DNA from: Muscardinus avellanarius
Taxonomy: Eukaryota > Chordata > Mammalia > Rodentia > Gliridae
Length of the DNA stretch: 64,000 nucleotides
Direction: 5' to 3'
Assembly: GCA_963383645.1 (NCBI GenBank)
Contig: OY726563.1
Coordinates: 40,599,831-40,663,830 of the forward strand
Both the position numbers and the translations under genes were made by a program. This document shows positions 33,002-44,579 of this stretch, in pieces. How positions within the stretch are numbered: position 1 is the first letter of the stretch; each line of letters begins with the position of its first letter. The notes below the pieces were generated by a model. That model was given only the letters and a program-made list of their open reading frames with translations. It did not search any database and was not told where the DNA came from.

Positions 33002-33115
33002 TTTTTGAGACAGGATCATACCATGTTGCCCAAGCTGGCCTAGAACTCCTGGGCTCAAGTAATCCTCCTGCCTCAGCCTACCAAGGAGCTTGGACTGCAG
33101 GTTTGCCAACTGCAC
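33002..33115 (-). repeat. 7SL-derived monomer (B1/FLAM-like), minus
   Basis: TTTTTTGAGACAGGATCATA, CCATGTTGCCCAAGCTGGCC, GAACTCCTGGGCTCAAGTAA and TCCTCCTGCCTCAGCC match a free 7SL monomer without an ID half. This is an older kind of element than the dimers. Confidence 0.85.
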
Positions 33116-33597
33116 TATGATTTTAAATGGCTCTTACCAATTTAAGATGAATGTTATGCAAGGCTTCTCTGCTCAGTGACTAGGAGCTTTTGATGCCAAA
33201 ATAGCATGTATCAGAATGTCAAGCTGCTGAGCCCTTTCCCTATTCAAGGAATGTCCTGACACGTTTCTATTTTGGGCAGCGATTAGATTAATTGCCTGTT
33301 CCATGCCCTTTTCTTCCACATCTCACCACCTTAAAGAGGTTTAAAGGGTTCTGAAAATTTTCTCCCACTTAAAGTTTTCAGTTTCCCCTCTATGCTATTT
33401 TCCTGAGGAATTCAAGTAACTTTCAAACATTTCTAGGGTACCCTAGTAGTTACTTGGAAGAAAAGCAGGAAAAATTGATATATATCTCACTCCTCAAACC
33501 CGAAGAGAATCCATCTGGCTAGAAACATTAAATGTAAAACAGAAAACAAAATCTAAAGGAAGAAAAAAAGTTTGGAAATATTAAAGACAAGGGTGGT
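33116..33597. other. Low-repeat block
   Basis: Nothing recognised; no supported exon. Confidence 0.4.
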
Positions 33598-34255
33598 GGC
33601 CGGGCGTGGTGGCGCACGCTTGTAATCCCCGCGCTTGGAAGGAGGAGACAAGAGGATCGCGCAGGTTCGAAGCCAGCCGCGTACGCTGGCTTAGGAGACC
33701 CTGTTTGCAAATAAAAATGTAAAAATAGGTCTGGGAGTGTAGCCCGGACATAGAGGGGCTTCCAGGAACCCCAGTACCACCAAAAGAAAAAAAAAGAAAA
33801 GGGTGGTGGGCGTGGAGGCGCACACCCATAATCCCAGTACTTGGGAGGCTGAGACAGAAGGATCGCAGTTTCATGGCCAACCTCAGCTACTTAGTAAGGC
33901 TCATCAACTTAGTGACACCCTGTTTCCAAATAACTTATAAAATAAGGTTGGGGTGTAGCTCATAGGTAGAATGCCCTAGTTCAATCCCCAGTGCCACAAA
34001 ACAAAACAAACAAACAAACAAAAAACAAAAGCAAGCTGGGCATGGTGGCACATGCCTGTAACATCAGTACTTGGGAGGCGGAAACAGAAGGATTACAGGA
34101 TCGGGACCAGCCTCAGTAACTCAGCGAGACTCTTGTTTCACAACCTAGTGAGACTCGGTTTCAAAAATAATAATAAAAAGGCTTGGGGAGTGTAGCTTGG
34201 AGATAGAATGTCCCTGAGTTCACCCTCTAGTACCACACACCAAAAAAAAAAAAAG
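33598..34255 (+). repeat. Three plus SINEs
   Basis: A subfamily C copy (33598-33795), an old copy (33803-34025) and an old copy with a gap (34035-34250). Confidence 0.83.
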
Positions 34256-34614
34256 GACAAATATTTTTATAATTGACAAATTGGAAGTCATGAAAGAAAA
34301 AAATTGTTGAATTAGGCCCAGTAAAAATTTAATTCTTTGCATGTGCTTCTGAGCTTTTTGCTGTTCTTATACCAAAATAATATTTTAATGAAAATGAGAT
34401 CAGTGCGTATTTATGACCCTGCAAGTTATTTTTATCCACTTGGCAATAAAATAATGGCATTTTGCCAAGTTAGTACATTCCATTTAATTGATGTATTAGT
34501 ATCTCATTATATGGAAATCTATATCTAGCTATTACCCTCTTCTGTTTTATTAATATCTTAAGCAAATAGACTGTATGAGGAGCAAAGAATGAGCTTATGT
34601 TAATCATGTCTAAA
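34256..34614. other. AT-rich low-repeat block
   Basis: Nothing recognised. Confidence 0.4.
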
Positions 34615-35012
34615 GGTTTTTTTTTTTTGTACTGGAGGTTGAACCCAGGGGCATTCTACTTTCAAGTAATACTTCCAGCCCTTTTATTTTTTTATTTTGA
34701 AACAGGGTCTAATTAAGTTACTGAGGTGGACTTCGAACCTGAGATCCTCCTGTCTCAGCCTCTCAAGTACTGGGATTACAGGTGTGCGCCACCAACACAC
34801 ACTTTTTTTTTTTAAACAGGATCTCACTAAGTTGCTGGAGAGTCTCACTAAATTGCTGAAGCCGGCCTTGAATCTGAGGTTCTTGTAGCTCAGCCTCCCA
34901 AGTACCAGGATTATAGATGTGCACCACATCTGGTTAGTCATTAACATTTTTTTTTGTATGAGTGATTGAACTCAGGGGCATTCTACCTCTTAACCACACC
35001 CCCATCCCTATT

Positions 35013-35060
<48 letters not shown>

Positions 35061-35250
35061 GCGTTGAACTCAAGGGCATTCTACCTCTGAGTTGCACCAC
35101 AGCCCTATTTTTTTTCTTTTTTCTGAAACTGGGTCTTGCTAAGTTGCTGGCGATCCTGCTAGGTTTCTTAGACTGGCCTAAAACCTGTAATCTTTCTTTC
35201 TCAGCCTCCCAAGTACTGGGATTGCAAGCATGGGTCACCACACCTGACTA
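34615..35250 (-). repeat. Minus SINE tract with (TG)n
   Basis: A copy (34620-34800), a left half (34803-34930), a right half (34945-35010), (TG)n (35014-35055) and a full old copy (35056-35250). Confidence 0.8.
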
Positions 35251-35278
35251 GTCATTCACTTTTAAAAATAAACATTCA

Positions 35279-35875
35279 GAGCCGGGCGTGGTGGCGCACA
35301 CTTGTTATCCCAGCATTCCTGAGGCTGAGACAGGAGGATCATGGTTTGCAGACAGACTCAGCTACTTAGTGAGGCCCTTTGCAACTCAATGAGACCCTGT
35401 CTCCCAAAATAAAGACTAAAAAATAGGGCAGGAGGTGTAGATCAGAGGTCAAATGCCCCTGGCTCCCATCCCCAGACCTGCAATAAATAAATAAATAATA
35501 AAACAAAATAAAGAATAAAAAAATAGGGCAGGGGGTATAGCTCGGAGGTCGAATGCCCCTGGGTTCCATCCCAAGACCCGCAAAAAAAAAAAAAAAAAAA
35601 TACAACCCAAGTGTTGCCAACCAAAAGGAGAGGGGCGAAATACGCTTTCTAATTTTGTTTATGTGTGTATTGGTACTGGGGATTGAGCCTAGGGGCATTC
35701 TACCTCCAAGCTACACCCCCAAGTCCTACTTTATTTTTGCTTTGAAACAGGATCTCACTAGGTTGATGAGGGTCTCACTACTTGCTGAGGCTGTCCTTGA
35801 TTCCGGGATCTTTCTCTCTCCCCATTCCAAGTACTGGGATTACAGGTATGCACTACCACACCCGGCTGAGCTTTC
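35279..35875. repeat. Plus subfamily A SINEs, then a minus SINE
   Basis: A plus copy (35279-35485) with a second right half (35520-35600), then a minus old copy (35668-35872). Confidence 0.83.
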
Positions 35876-36647
35876 TAATTTAAAGACCTAAATATATCTT
35901 CCAAGCAGTTTCCAACTCGCATTCAAACTCAAATTAATACTTAATTGTTTTCTTTGGCCTTCTCAGAATTTTGCCTGGACCTTCTTTCCTCGGTTTCTTT
36001 CCAGAAAATTCCCTGGAGGGAGTTTTGCACATAGCCCAGCAGAGGGCCCTGTATTGTAAGGCACAACCTGGCATATGCGGCAGCCACTGCGGACATCAGC
36101 CAGCAAATTAGGAATCAGGAGGCCTTCCTCCCACACTGCACCGGGGCACCAGGTTCCAGCCCAGCTGCTCTGCTAAGGCCGGCTGTGGCAGTGCTTCCTT
36201 TTAGTCGCCCAGGCCTCAGAAGTGGTTTCTAAGAATAACCAGTGGCTCGGGCAAAGATTCCCATCATGTGTCAGCACGCAAGTATTTTCTGTTGCAGCTT
36301 TTATTCCCCCAAGATTCCCAGTCTCGTTTTCAAATGTACTTGAAAGATTAAGAGCTATGTTAAATGCTTAGGAAGAGTATGTTACGAAAAAAAAGGTCAC
36401 AGTGGTAAACAACGGTTATTACTGATGGGATTGCAGCCGTTTGTTTCTTTTATTTCCCAGATTTTTACACAATTCGCTTGGTTATTTTGTTTTCAGTATC
36501 CCCCCTTTTTTTTTTGAAAAAAGAAAATCAAGAGTTAGAAAAGCAACAAATGTCAGGAAGACGCCATACCTTTCCTTACCCATCAGACATGTCAAGGAAA
36601 ATACCCCTATAACCAGGGAAAAAGCACAATGAATGTATCTGATTTTA
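35876..36647. other. 770-bp low-repeat block
   Basis: One of the longest SINE-free stretches in the interior. It carries a strong CTCF-like motif (36036-36050) and a GC-richer core (36090-36260). No exon can be supported. Its survival among dense insertions may mean constraint. Confidence 0.5.
36036..36050 (+). promoter_or_regulatory. CTCF-like motif
   Basis: CCAGCAGAGGGCCCT matches the CTCF core CCAGCAGAGGGCGCT at 14 of 15 positions. Confidence 0.5.
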
Positions 36648-36935
36648 ATTTTTTTTTTTTTTTGCGGTACTGGGGATGGAACCCTGGGGCATTCTACCCC
36701 CAACTTACACCTCCAGCTCTATTTTTTTCCAGTACTGGGGATGGAACCCAGGGGCTTTCTACCTCCAAGCTACACCCCCAGCCCTATTTCATATACTTTA
36801 TTTTGAAAAAAGGTCTCACTGAGTTGCAAAGGGCCTCACTAAGTAGCTGAGGCTGTCCATGATCTGCGATCCTCCTGTCTCTCAGTCTCCCAAATGCTGG
36901 GATTACAAGTGTTTGCCACCACGCCCGGCTTCGTA
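36648..36935 (-). repeat. Two minus SINE copies
   Basis: A right half (36660-36722) and a full copy (36728-36932). Confidence 0.83.
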
Positions 36936-36963
36936 TTTGATTTTTTAAAAAGAAAAACATGTT

Positions 36964-37286
36964 TTTGCCGGGTGTGGTGGGAAATGCCTGAAATCCTAGT
37001 ACTTGGGAGGCCAAGACAGGAGGATTGCAGGTTCAAGACCAGCCTCAGTAACTTAGTGAGGCCTTTAGAAACTCATCCAGACCCTGTTTCAAAATAAATA
37101 TGAAAGCCAGGCATGGTGGCACACACTTGTAATCTCAGTATTCAAGAGACTGAGATAGGAGAATCAGAGGTTTGAGGACAGCCTCAGCAAGTAGTGAAAC
37201 TCTCATCAACCTAGGGAGATCCTATTTCAAAATAAAAGTAAAATGGATCTGGGAGTAGAATGCCCCTGGGTTCAATCCCTAGTACC

Positions 37287-37334
<48 letters not shown>

Positions 37335-37395
37335 GGCTGAGGGTGTACCTTGGAGGTGGAATGCCCCTGGGTCCCATTCCAGGTACCACTCACAT

Positions 37396-37441
<46 letters not shown>

Positions 37442-37625
37442 CTTTTATGGTACTGGGAATGGAACCCAGGGCCACCCCATTACTGAGTTACAACTGTAGC
37501 CCTTTTTATTTTTTATTTTGAAATGGTCTCTCTGGGTTGCTGAGGGTCTTGCTAAATTGCTGAGGCCGGCCTTGAACCTGTGATCCTCCTGTCTGGGCCT
37601 CTCAAGTACTGGGATTATAGGCATT
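36964..37625. repeat. Plus SINE tract with (AAT)n and (CA)n, then a minus SINE
   Basis: A left half (36966-37100), a copy (37105-37286), (AAT)n (37287-37333), a right half (37335-37390), (CA)n (37394-37438), then a minus old copy (37445-37622). Confidence 0.8.
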
Positions 37626-37649
37626 GATCAATGTATGTGACAAAGAATG

Positions 37650-38015
37650 GACAACTGTGGAGAAATGTAATTGGATAAAAAGACCTGATTTAGTGGGAAC
37701 AGACTGCTAGAGTCTGGATCTTCAGTGTCTCCTAGAGGCCTGTGTGTTAAAAGCTTATCCCTAGGTTGGTGCTATTGAGAGGTGGTAACAACTTTAAGAT
37801 ATGAGGTCTTCTGGAAATTGGGGGCATTCCCTAAGGGGATCATGCGACCCTGCCCCTTCATCTTTCTGCCTTTGCTCCCTGGCCACCACGAGGGCAAGAT
37901 GTCATCTATTATAGGCTCCCACCATGCTGTGCTGCCTAGCCACAGCCCAAAAGCAATGGGTCCACTGACCATGGACTGAAAACTCTAAAACTGTGAGTCA
38001 AAATAGCTTGTCCTA
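37650..38015 (+). mobile_element. MaLR-like LTR, plus strand
   Basis: GTCTCCTAGAGGCCTGTGTG, GGTTGGTGCTATTGAGAGGT, CTCCCTGGCCACCACGAGGG and GACCATGGACTGAAAACTCT, then AAACTGTGAGTCAAAATA, follow the order of MLT1/MST-type LTRs. A SINE interrupts its 3' end. Confidence 0.75.
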
Positions 38016-38358
38016 GTTGCACACAGTGGCTCATGCCTATAATCCCAGTATTTGGAAGTCTGAGAAAGGAGAATGGCAGGTTGGTGGACAACCTCAGCAA
38101 TTTAGTGTGGCCCTTGGCCACTTAGCAAGACTTTGTTTCCAAATGAAAAAATTAAAAGGCTGGGTGTGGTAGCACACGCTTGTAATCCCAGTACTTGGGA
38201 GGCTGACACAGAAGGATCTGGGTTTGCGGCCAGGCTCAGATACTTAATGACGCCCTCTGCAACTTAGTGAGACCCTGTTTCAAAATCAAGAATAAAAAAT
38301 AGGGCTGGGGGCATAGCTTGGAAGTAGAATGCCCCTGAGTTCCATCCCCCGCACCACA

Positions 38359-38414
<56 letters not shown>

Positions 38415-38700
38415 TAAATAAAAAGCCGGGTGTGGTGGCACACGCTTGTAATCCCAGCATTTAGGAGGCTGAGACCTGAGGATTACGGTTTGCAGACAGC
38501 CTCAGCTACTTAGTGAGGCCCTCCACAACTCAATGAGACCCTGTTTCAAAATAAAGAATAAAAAAAATTGGGCAGGGGGTGTAGCAAGAAAGGCCAAGGG
38601 TGTGGCTAAGAGATAGAATGTCCCTGGGTTCATACACCAGTACTGCAAAATAATGACAATGATAATAATAATAAAATAATAATAATAATATCATCAATCT
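38016..38700 (+). repeat. Plus SINE tract with (CA)n
   Basis: A left half (38016-38155), a copy (38158-38355) with (CA)n to 38411, a copy (38424-38580) interrupted at its right half, and a lone right half (38590-38645) with an (AAT)-rich tail. Confidence 0.8.
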
Positions 38701-38835
38701 TTTCTCTCTGTAAATTGGTAATCTCAAATTTTTTTTACAGTAACAGAAAGCTGTCTATATATAGACCAAATAGGGAAGTCAAGTAAGTCTTGTCTGTTCA
38801 GATTCTTCTTAGCCTCTGTTTTGATCAACATTTTC

Positions 38836-39000
38836 ATTGTTATAATCCAAAACAACCGACCATACACTTTAGAGGACAGGAGATTTATTTGCCCACAGTT
38901 TTGGAGATTTCAGAGTTCAGTCCATGCAACGGCCCAGCTCGGTCGGAGCACTTAGGGACCATTGGGACAGGATTCTTGGAAGATGGGCAAGGATTCGGCT
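38836..39000 (-). mobile_element. LTR fragment, possibly MaLR-type, minus strand
   Basis: On the minus strand TGGACTGAACTCTGAAATCT and CCAAAACTGTGGGCAAATAA resemble the 3' end of the LTR at 37650-38015. AATAAA lies near 38890. The 5' limit is unclear. Confidence 0.45.
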
Positions 39001-39060
39001 GTTTTCTGCAGCAGCTTTTTCTGCAGCAATTTCTCCCCCTTATCAAATAAACTCCTTCAA

Positions 39061-39079
39061 GTCCCTGTTCACGGTGCTA
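39061..39079 (-). promoter_or_regulatory. Lys3-like primer-binding site
   Basis: The minus strand reads TAGCACCGTGAACAGGGAC two bases after the LTR end. The last 11 bases equal the tRNA-Lys3 primer site and the first part is close. Lys primers are usual for betaretroviruses. Confidence 0.65.
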
Positions 39080-39081
39080 AA

Positions 39082-39688
39082 TGTGGAGATTCGTCTCTGG
39101 GACTTGGGAGGGAGAAATCTGAAATGATGGACCCAGACAATTGCCTCTCGTGCAACTGACAAAGTTTATTTTCCAAAACCAAGATTCTTATATCCCTTCT
39201 CCAGTAAAATTCCCAGTAGAAAAGTGTAAACACCAAAGAACAATAGTGAGGCACCAAGTGAAGGACATGTAAATCACCAATTATAAACAAGACAAGAGCC
39301 GGGCATGGTGGTGCACGCCTGTAATCCCCGCGCTTGGGAGGCTGAGACAGGAGGATTGTGCAGGTTCGAAGCCAGCCTCAGATACTGAGTGAGGCTCTCA
39401 GCAACATAGTGAGACCCTGTTTCCAAATAAAAATATAAAATAGGTCTGGGAGTAGAGCCCGGAGGTAAAAGGCCTCTGGGTTCCACCCCCAGTACCACCA
39501 AAATAATAATAAGAAGAAGACAAAAGGAAGACCTGTGACTTCACAGGTCTTGTGATTAAGTTCAGCCCCCTTGGCCTTGCAGGTGGGCTAGAGGGCAAAT
39601 TCCGGAAAGGAAAGGAGTCACACCCAGAGTTTTGGAGAATTCGGCCTTTCATAGAATCTCCTTTAACTCTTTCCTCGGGCTTTGTCCA
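39082..39688 (-). mobile_element. Class II ERV LTR, copy 2 (minus)
   Basis: The plus strand starts TGTGGAGATTCG and runs to about GGGCTTTGTCCA. AATAAA (39165-39170, minus) is present. It matches 19863-20463 along most of its length (for example GACCTGTGACTTCACAGGTC). A subfamily B SINE splits it at about 39296-39505. An env remnant lies on its upstream side and a primer-type site on its downstream side. Confidence 0.82.
39296..39505 (+). repeat. Subfamily B SINE in the LTR
   Basis: GAGCCGGGCATGGTGGTGCA to CCACCCCCAGTACCACC plus tail; ACAAGACAA-type repeats flank it. Confidence 0.88.
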
Positions 39689-39699
39689 TGTCCTCTTCT

Positions 39700-40380
39700 T
39701 TGGTTAAGCTGAAAGGCTTGAGGTTCTGAAGAGAGTACATGAGTGAACGTTTCTTTGATTCCTCTTTTTCCAAGGCAGTAATATCCAAGGAATTGTTACC
39801 AGAAATTCTGGCCAAATGCTGGCGAACAGGGTCCCATTTATACTTTGTCTGATTGTATTCTAGATTAGTAACACAAAGCTGACTAATGTTTCAATGACAT
39901 CTCAGAGATCATTGATACTGTGTTTTTACCAATTGATTTCCTATCCATCGAAGAGCTTCTCTGAATTCATTTACCTCATCTATGCCTTATCTCCAGTAAA
40001 TGGTACCAATTAGCTTTATTCTCCCTAGAGGGTCGCCACAGCCTTTTCCCAATGATGTTCTTAAGCCTTCTAACTGCTTAAGCCTTTTGTATGACTAAGT
40101 TCTCTTTTGGGCTTTCCTAAAGTATCTCTTGCTGTTGTAACATATCCACTGATATGCTGAAATCCCCTCTTTCTTCTCTAGCCAATTTTATTATAGCTCG
40201 GGAAGGCAGGGGGCGTCTGAGAGTTCAAACATATTACCAGAAAATTTATCTTCCACGGAATCAGTTTCTCCCACAGTCCTGATTTTACATCACCGGAGCA
40301 ATTCGTGTGGAAAGTTAATAGAATCATTATCAAAAGAACAACAGCTTATGAAAGAACATCTAAGAACAAGGAGTGCTCCT
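39700..40380 (-). pseudogene. Betaretrovirus-like env (transmembrane part) remnant
   Basis: In one minus-strand frame over about 39755-40100, residues such as W-D-P-V-R-Q-H-L, Y-N-Q-T and L-D-I-T-A-L line up with the transmembrane Env of HML/betaretroviruses. In-frame stops interrupt it (one falls just before the asparagine-rich stretch near 39895). Upstream to 40380 the frame is less clear. Decayed, not functional. Confidence 0.65.
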
Positions 40381-40399
40381 GCGAACAGACCCGGTTTCT

Positions 40400-40625
40400 T
40401 CCTCAGGGCTCGCCTCCTTGAGGTCTGTGCCATGTCATGCGCGCAGAGTCACGCAGACTCCAAGGTGGGGCCGTGGCAAGTCCATGTCAGGCTGGGTCTG
40501 TGGAACTAAGGGCCTGGCAGTGGGAAGCAGAGAGGGAAAGAGCAAAGGCAGAAGGAAAGAGTGATATTTCTAGGTTTTATGGTTTGAGGAAGAGGAGTTC
40601 TAGAGGGGTTTTTTTTTGTGTGTGT
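40400..40625. other. Short low-repeat block
   Basis: Nothing recognised. Confidence 0.35.
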
Positions 40626-40627
40626 AT

Positions 40628-41035
40628 AGTATTGGGGATGGAACCCAGGGATTTCTACCTCTGAGCTACACCCTCAGCCCTATTTAATTTTTTATTTGGA
40701 AACAGGATCTCCCTACATTGCTAAGAGTCTTGCTAAGGTTCCTGTGTCATATACATTTTGATCAACGCATTGCCGAGACTGTCCTCAAACTTGTGATCCT
40801 CCTGTCTCAGCCTCCCAAGTTCTGAGATTGCAAGCGTGAACCACCACACCTGGCTTGTTTGGTTTTTGATACTGAGGACTTAACCCAGGAACACTCTAAT
40901 TCAAAGCTACACCTCTAGCCTTTCTTATATTTTTGTTCTGAAACAGGGTCTAAGTTGCTGAGGCTGTCATTGAACCTGTGATCCTTCTGTCTCAGATTTC
41001 CAAATCCCAGGACCACTGTGCCCAGCTAATTCCAG
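40628..41035 (-). repeat. Two old minus SINEs
   Basis: Copies at 40628-40858 and 40862-41030, diverged. Confidence 0.78.
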
Positions 41036-41194
41036 TTTCTATGGTTTTCCTTTGGAGAGAAAGGGGAGCAAGAGAAGGAGGGTGCGAGAAGGGAAAAGGA
41101 TCTTGCTTCTGAGTTCTTTTCAATTCTCTTCAGCTCAAAGTACTCAGCACACCAAAGCACCATACTCCAAAGTACTGTGTTCTGAGCCCAGACA

Positions 41195-41630
41195 GTAGGG
41201 AGGTGCAGGAGTGCCAGCCTGTAATCCCAGCCACCTGGGAGGCTGAGGCAGGAGGATCACAAGTTTGAGGCCATCCTGGGAAATTTAGGGAGATCCTGCC
41301 TCAAAATAAAATGGGTTAGCCAGGCATGGTGGCGCACGCTTGTAATCCCCGCGCTCGGGAGGCTGAGACAGGAGGATCTCACGGGTTCGAAGCCAGCCTC
41401 AGCTACTTAGTGAGGCTCTCAGCAACTCAGTGAGACCCTGTTTCCAAATAAGATATAAAAATAGGTCTGGGAGTATAGCCCGGAGGTAGAAAGCCTCTGG
41501 GTTCCACCCCTAGTACCACCCAAAAAATAAAATAAAATAAAATAAAATGGTTAAAGATGTAGCTCAGCGGTAGATCATAGCATGTCTAATGTCCTTCATT
41601 TCATCACCAGTACTACAAAACAAGAACAAA
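41195..41630 (+). repeat. Old 7SL-like copy, subfamily B SINE, undeleted ID half
   Basis: A diverged left half (41197-41312, CCTGTAATCCCAGCCACCTG), a subfamily B copy (41316-41545) with AAAAT tail, and a right half (41550-41625). The latter retains extra ID sequence (ATCATAGCATGTCTAATGTC). Confidence 0.78.
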
Positions 41631-41689
41631 AAACCCTCATGTTCAAAATTATATGCTTTTCATCATCTTAACCTTTTGGGGTCTTTTTG

Positions 41690-41905
41690 TGTGTGTGTGT
41701 GTGGTACTGGGGGTGGAACCCAGAGGCTTTCTACCTCCGGGCTCTACTCCCAGACCCATTTTATATTTTATTTGGAAACAGGGTCTCACTAAGTTGCTGA
41801 AAGCCTCACTAAGTAGCCGAGGCTGGCTTCGAACCTGTACGATCCTCCTGTCTCAGTCTCCCAAGCGCGGGGATTACAAGCGTGCGCCACCACGCCCAGC
41901 TAACC
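41690..41905 (-). repeat. Subfamily B SINE with (TG)n
   Basis: GGTACTGGGGGTGGAACCC to CACCACGCCCAGC. CTAACCTTTTGGG and TTAACCTTTTGGGG flank it. Confidence 0.88.
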
Positions 41906-41934
41906 TTTTGGGTTTTTTTTTTTAACACTCTTTT

Positions 41935-42310
41935 CTTTTTTCAGTACTACGGATAGAAGCCAGAACCTTGTACATACCCAAGGACACTCTCAGAAACTTA
42001 GTGAGGCCCATAGCAACTTAGCATTGCCCTGTTTTGAAAAACAGAAAATAAAATAGTTAAGGATGTAGCTTGTTGTATAAAATCCCTAAATTCAATCCTC
42101 AGGACCAAAAAGAAAAAAAAAATTACTGGAAGCCGGAGGTGGTGGGGCATCCCTGTAATCCCAGTACTTGGGAGACCAAGACAAGAGGACTGTAGGTTGG
42201 AGGCCAGCCTCAGCAATTTGATGAGACCCTGTTAAAAACATAAATAGAGAGCTGGAAGTGTAGCTCAATGATAGAATGGCCCTGGGATCAAACCCTAGTA
42301 CCAAAAAGAA
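41935..42310 (+). repeat. Old plus SINE copies
   Basis: A minus scrap (41940-41975), a plus copy (41985-42112) and a plus copy (42130-42302). Confidence 0.7.
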
Positions 42311-42315
42311 AAAGT

Positions 42316-42800
42316 TTGTAATGGAGCTGGAAAATTCCTATTACCTAGTGATGGTGCAACGGTTGAAACATCCTAGTGTAAACCCAGGCATGATAGCGCA
42401 CGCTTGGAATCCCAGGACTCACGAGGCTAAAACATGAGGATCGCGGGTTCACAGCCAGGCTCAGCAACTTAGTGAGGCCCTCCGCAACTTAGTGAGACCC
42501 TGTTTCAAACTAAAAAAAATAGAACTGGGGTGTAGCTCAGAGGTAGAATGCCCCAGTGCCATACACAAAAAGAAAAAGTAAAAAGAAATGTCCTAGTGCG
42601 ATGCATTGCACACATGTTTGCGGTGATGCTGGGATAAACAAACCCATTACATTGTCAGTTACATAAAAATAAAGCGCATACAATTGTGCATATCTTGATA
42701 ATGATAATTAATGACTGTGCCCCTAATTGTCATTTACTACACTATACTTTTTAATCACGATTTTAGAATGTACTCCTATTTATATTTAAAAAAATCTCTA
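42316..42800 (+). mobile_element. Tigger-family DNA transposon, 5' portion
   Basis: AAAATTCCTATTACCTAGTG, TGTTTGCGGTGATGCTGGGA, CTTGATAATGATAATTAATG and TACTACACTATACTTTTTAA follow Tigger (pogo-type) order. A SINE at about 42376-42590 splits it; CCTAGTG occurs on both sides. Confidence 0.72.
42376..42590 (+). repeat. Plus SINE inside the Tigger element
   Basis: ACCCAGGCATGATAGCGCAC to GAATGCCCCAGTGCC plus tail. Confidence 0.83.
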
Positions 42801-43883
42801 TATGCCGGACATGGTGGTGCACACTTGTAATCCCAGTACTTGGGAGGCTGAGACCAGAGGATCGCAGGTTCATGGCCAGCCTCAGATACTTAGTGAGGCC
42901 CTCCACAACTTAGTGAGACCCTGTTTCAAAATAAAGAATAAAGCCGGGCGTGGTGGCGCACGCTTGTAATCCCCGCGCTTGGGAGGCTGAGACAGGAGGA
43001 TCGCGCAGGTTCGAAGCCAGCCTCAGCTACTTAGGCTCTCAGCAACTTAGTGAGACCCTGTTTCCAAATAAAATAGAAAATGGTCTGGGAGTATATCCTG
43101 GAGGTAGAAAGCCTCTGGGTTCCACCCCCAGTACCACACACAAAAAAAGAAAGAATAAAAATTTGGACTGGGGGTGTAGCTTGGAGGTATAATGCCCCTG
43201 GGTTCCATCCACACACACACAAACACACACACACAAACACATACACACACTCACACAAAATTTCCAATAAACCAGGTGTGGTGGGTGGCTCATGCCTGTA
43301 ATCCCAATAGTTGGAAGGCTGAAGCAGGAGGATCACAGGTTCGAGACTAGCCTTAGCAAGTAGTGAGACTCTTATTAACTTAGTAAGACACTGTTTCAAA
43401 GTAAAAATAAGAAGCCAGCTGGTGGTGCACGCCTATAGCCCTAGTATTTGGGAGGCTGAGACAGGAGTGTTGCAGGTTTACATCTAGGCTCAGTATCTTA
43501 ACGAGGCCCTCTATAACTTAGTGAGACCCTGCTTCAAAACAAAAAACGAAGTGGGGCGTGGTGGCACACGCTTGTAATCCCCTAGACTTGGAAGGCTGAG
43601 ACCAGAAGATTGCAGGTTCGAGGACAGCCTCAGCAAGTAGTGAGACTCTCATCAACCTAGTGAGATCCTGTTTCGAAGTAAAAGTAGAAAGGTCTGAGAG
43701 TGTAGCTTGGAGGTAGATTGCCCTTGGGTTCAATCCAGTACCAACAAAATAAAAATTCAATAGGGCTGGGGGTATAGCTTGGAGGTGGAACACCCCTGGG
43801 TTCCATCCTTAGTACCACAATAAAATAAAATAGGCCTGTGGGTAGAGCTCAGAGTTAGAATGCCCCTGAGTTCAATCTCCAGT

Positions 43884-43932
<49 letters not shown>
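42801..43932 (+). repeat. Plus SINE tract with (CA)n
   Basis: A left half (42806-42943), an inner subfamily B copy (42944-43136), a right half (43160-43215) with imperfect (CA)n. Copies at 43275-43410, 43415-43545 and 43550-43745, right halves at 43762-43815 and 43830-43885, and (CA)n at 43886-43932. Confidence 0.8.
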
Positions 43933-43934
<2 letters not shown>

Positions 43935-44019
43935 CTATAAAATAGTACACCATGTTATACTGGTAGCAGCTTCAGAGGTCTCATATTGACCACATCCTTT
44001 GCATTTTTTAAATTTTTAT

Positions 44020-44455
44020 TTATTTTGCTGTACTAGTGATTGAAGTCAGGGGCATTCCACTCCTGAGCTATACCCTCAGTCCTATTTTTATTCTTTATTT
44101 TGAAACAGGGTCTAAGTGGCGGGGGGGGGGGGTTTACGAAGTACCTGAAGCTGGCCGCGAACCCGTGATCCTCTCAGCCTTCCAAGTAGTGGGATTACAA
44201 GCGTGCTGGGCGCGGTGGCGCACGCTTGTAATCCCCGCGCTTGGGAGGCTGAGACAGGAGGATCGCACGGGTTCGAAGCCAGCCTCGGCTACTTAGTGAG
44301 GCTCTCAGCAACTTGGTGAGACCCTGTTTCCAAATAAAATAGAAAATAGGCCTGGGAGTATAGCCCGGAGGTAGAAAACCTCTGGGTTCCACCCCTAGTA
44401 CCACACACAAAAAAAGTGGATTACAAGCCTGCACCACGCCCGACTGCATTATTTC
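44020..44455 (-). repeat. Minus SINE interrupted by a plus subfamily B SINE
   Basis: The outer copy is at 44020-44205 and resumes at 44415-44455. The inner plus copy is at 44206-44412 (GGGCGCGGTGGCGCACGCTT...). GGATTACAAGC repeats on both sides. A G-run lies at about 44119-44131. Confidence 0.85.
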
Positions 44456-44517
44456 CTTTGGGGCTTAATTTAATCTTATGATGTTTTGTTCAGCATGGAC
44501 CTAAAAGCAACATTCAT

Positions 44518-44579
44518 TCTCTCTCTCTCTCTCTCTCCCTCTCCCTCTCTCTCTCTCTGTCCCTCCCCCTCCCCCCCCA
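44518..44579. repeat. (CT)n and C-rich microsatellite
   Basis: CTCTCTCT runs with CCCT interruptions, then a C-run. Confidence 0.85.
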
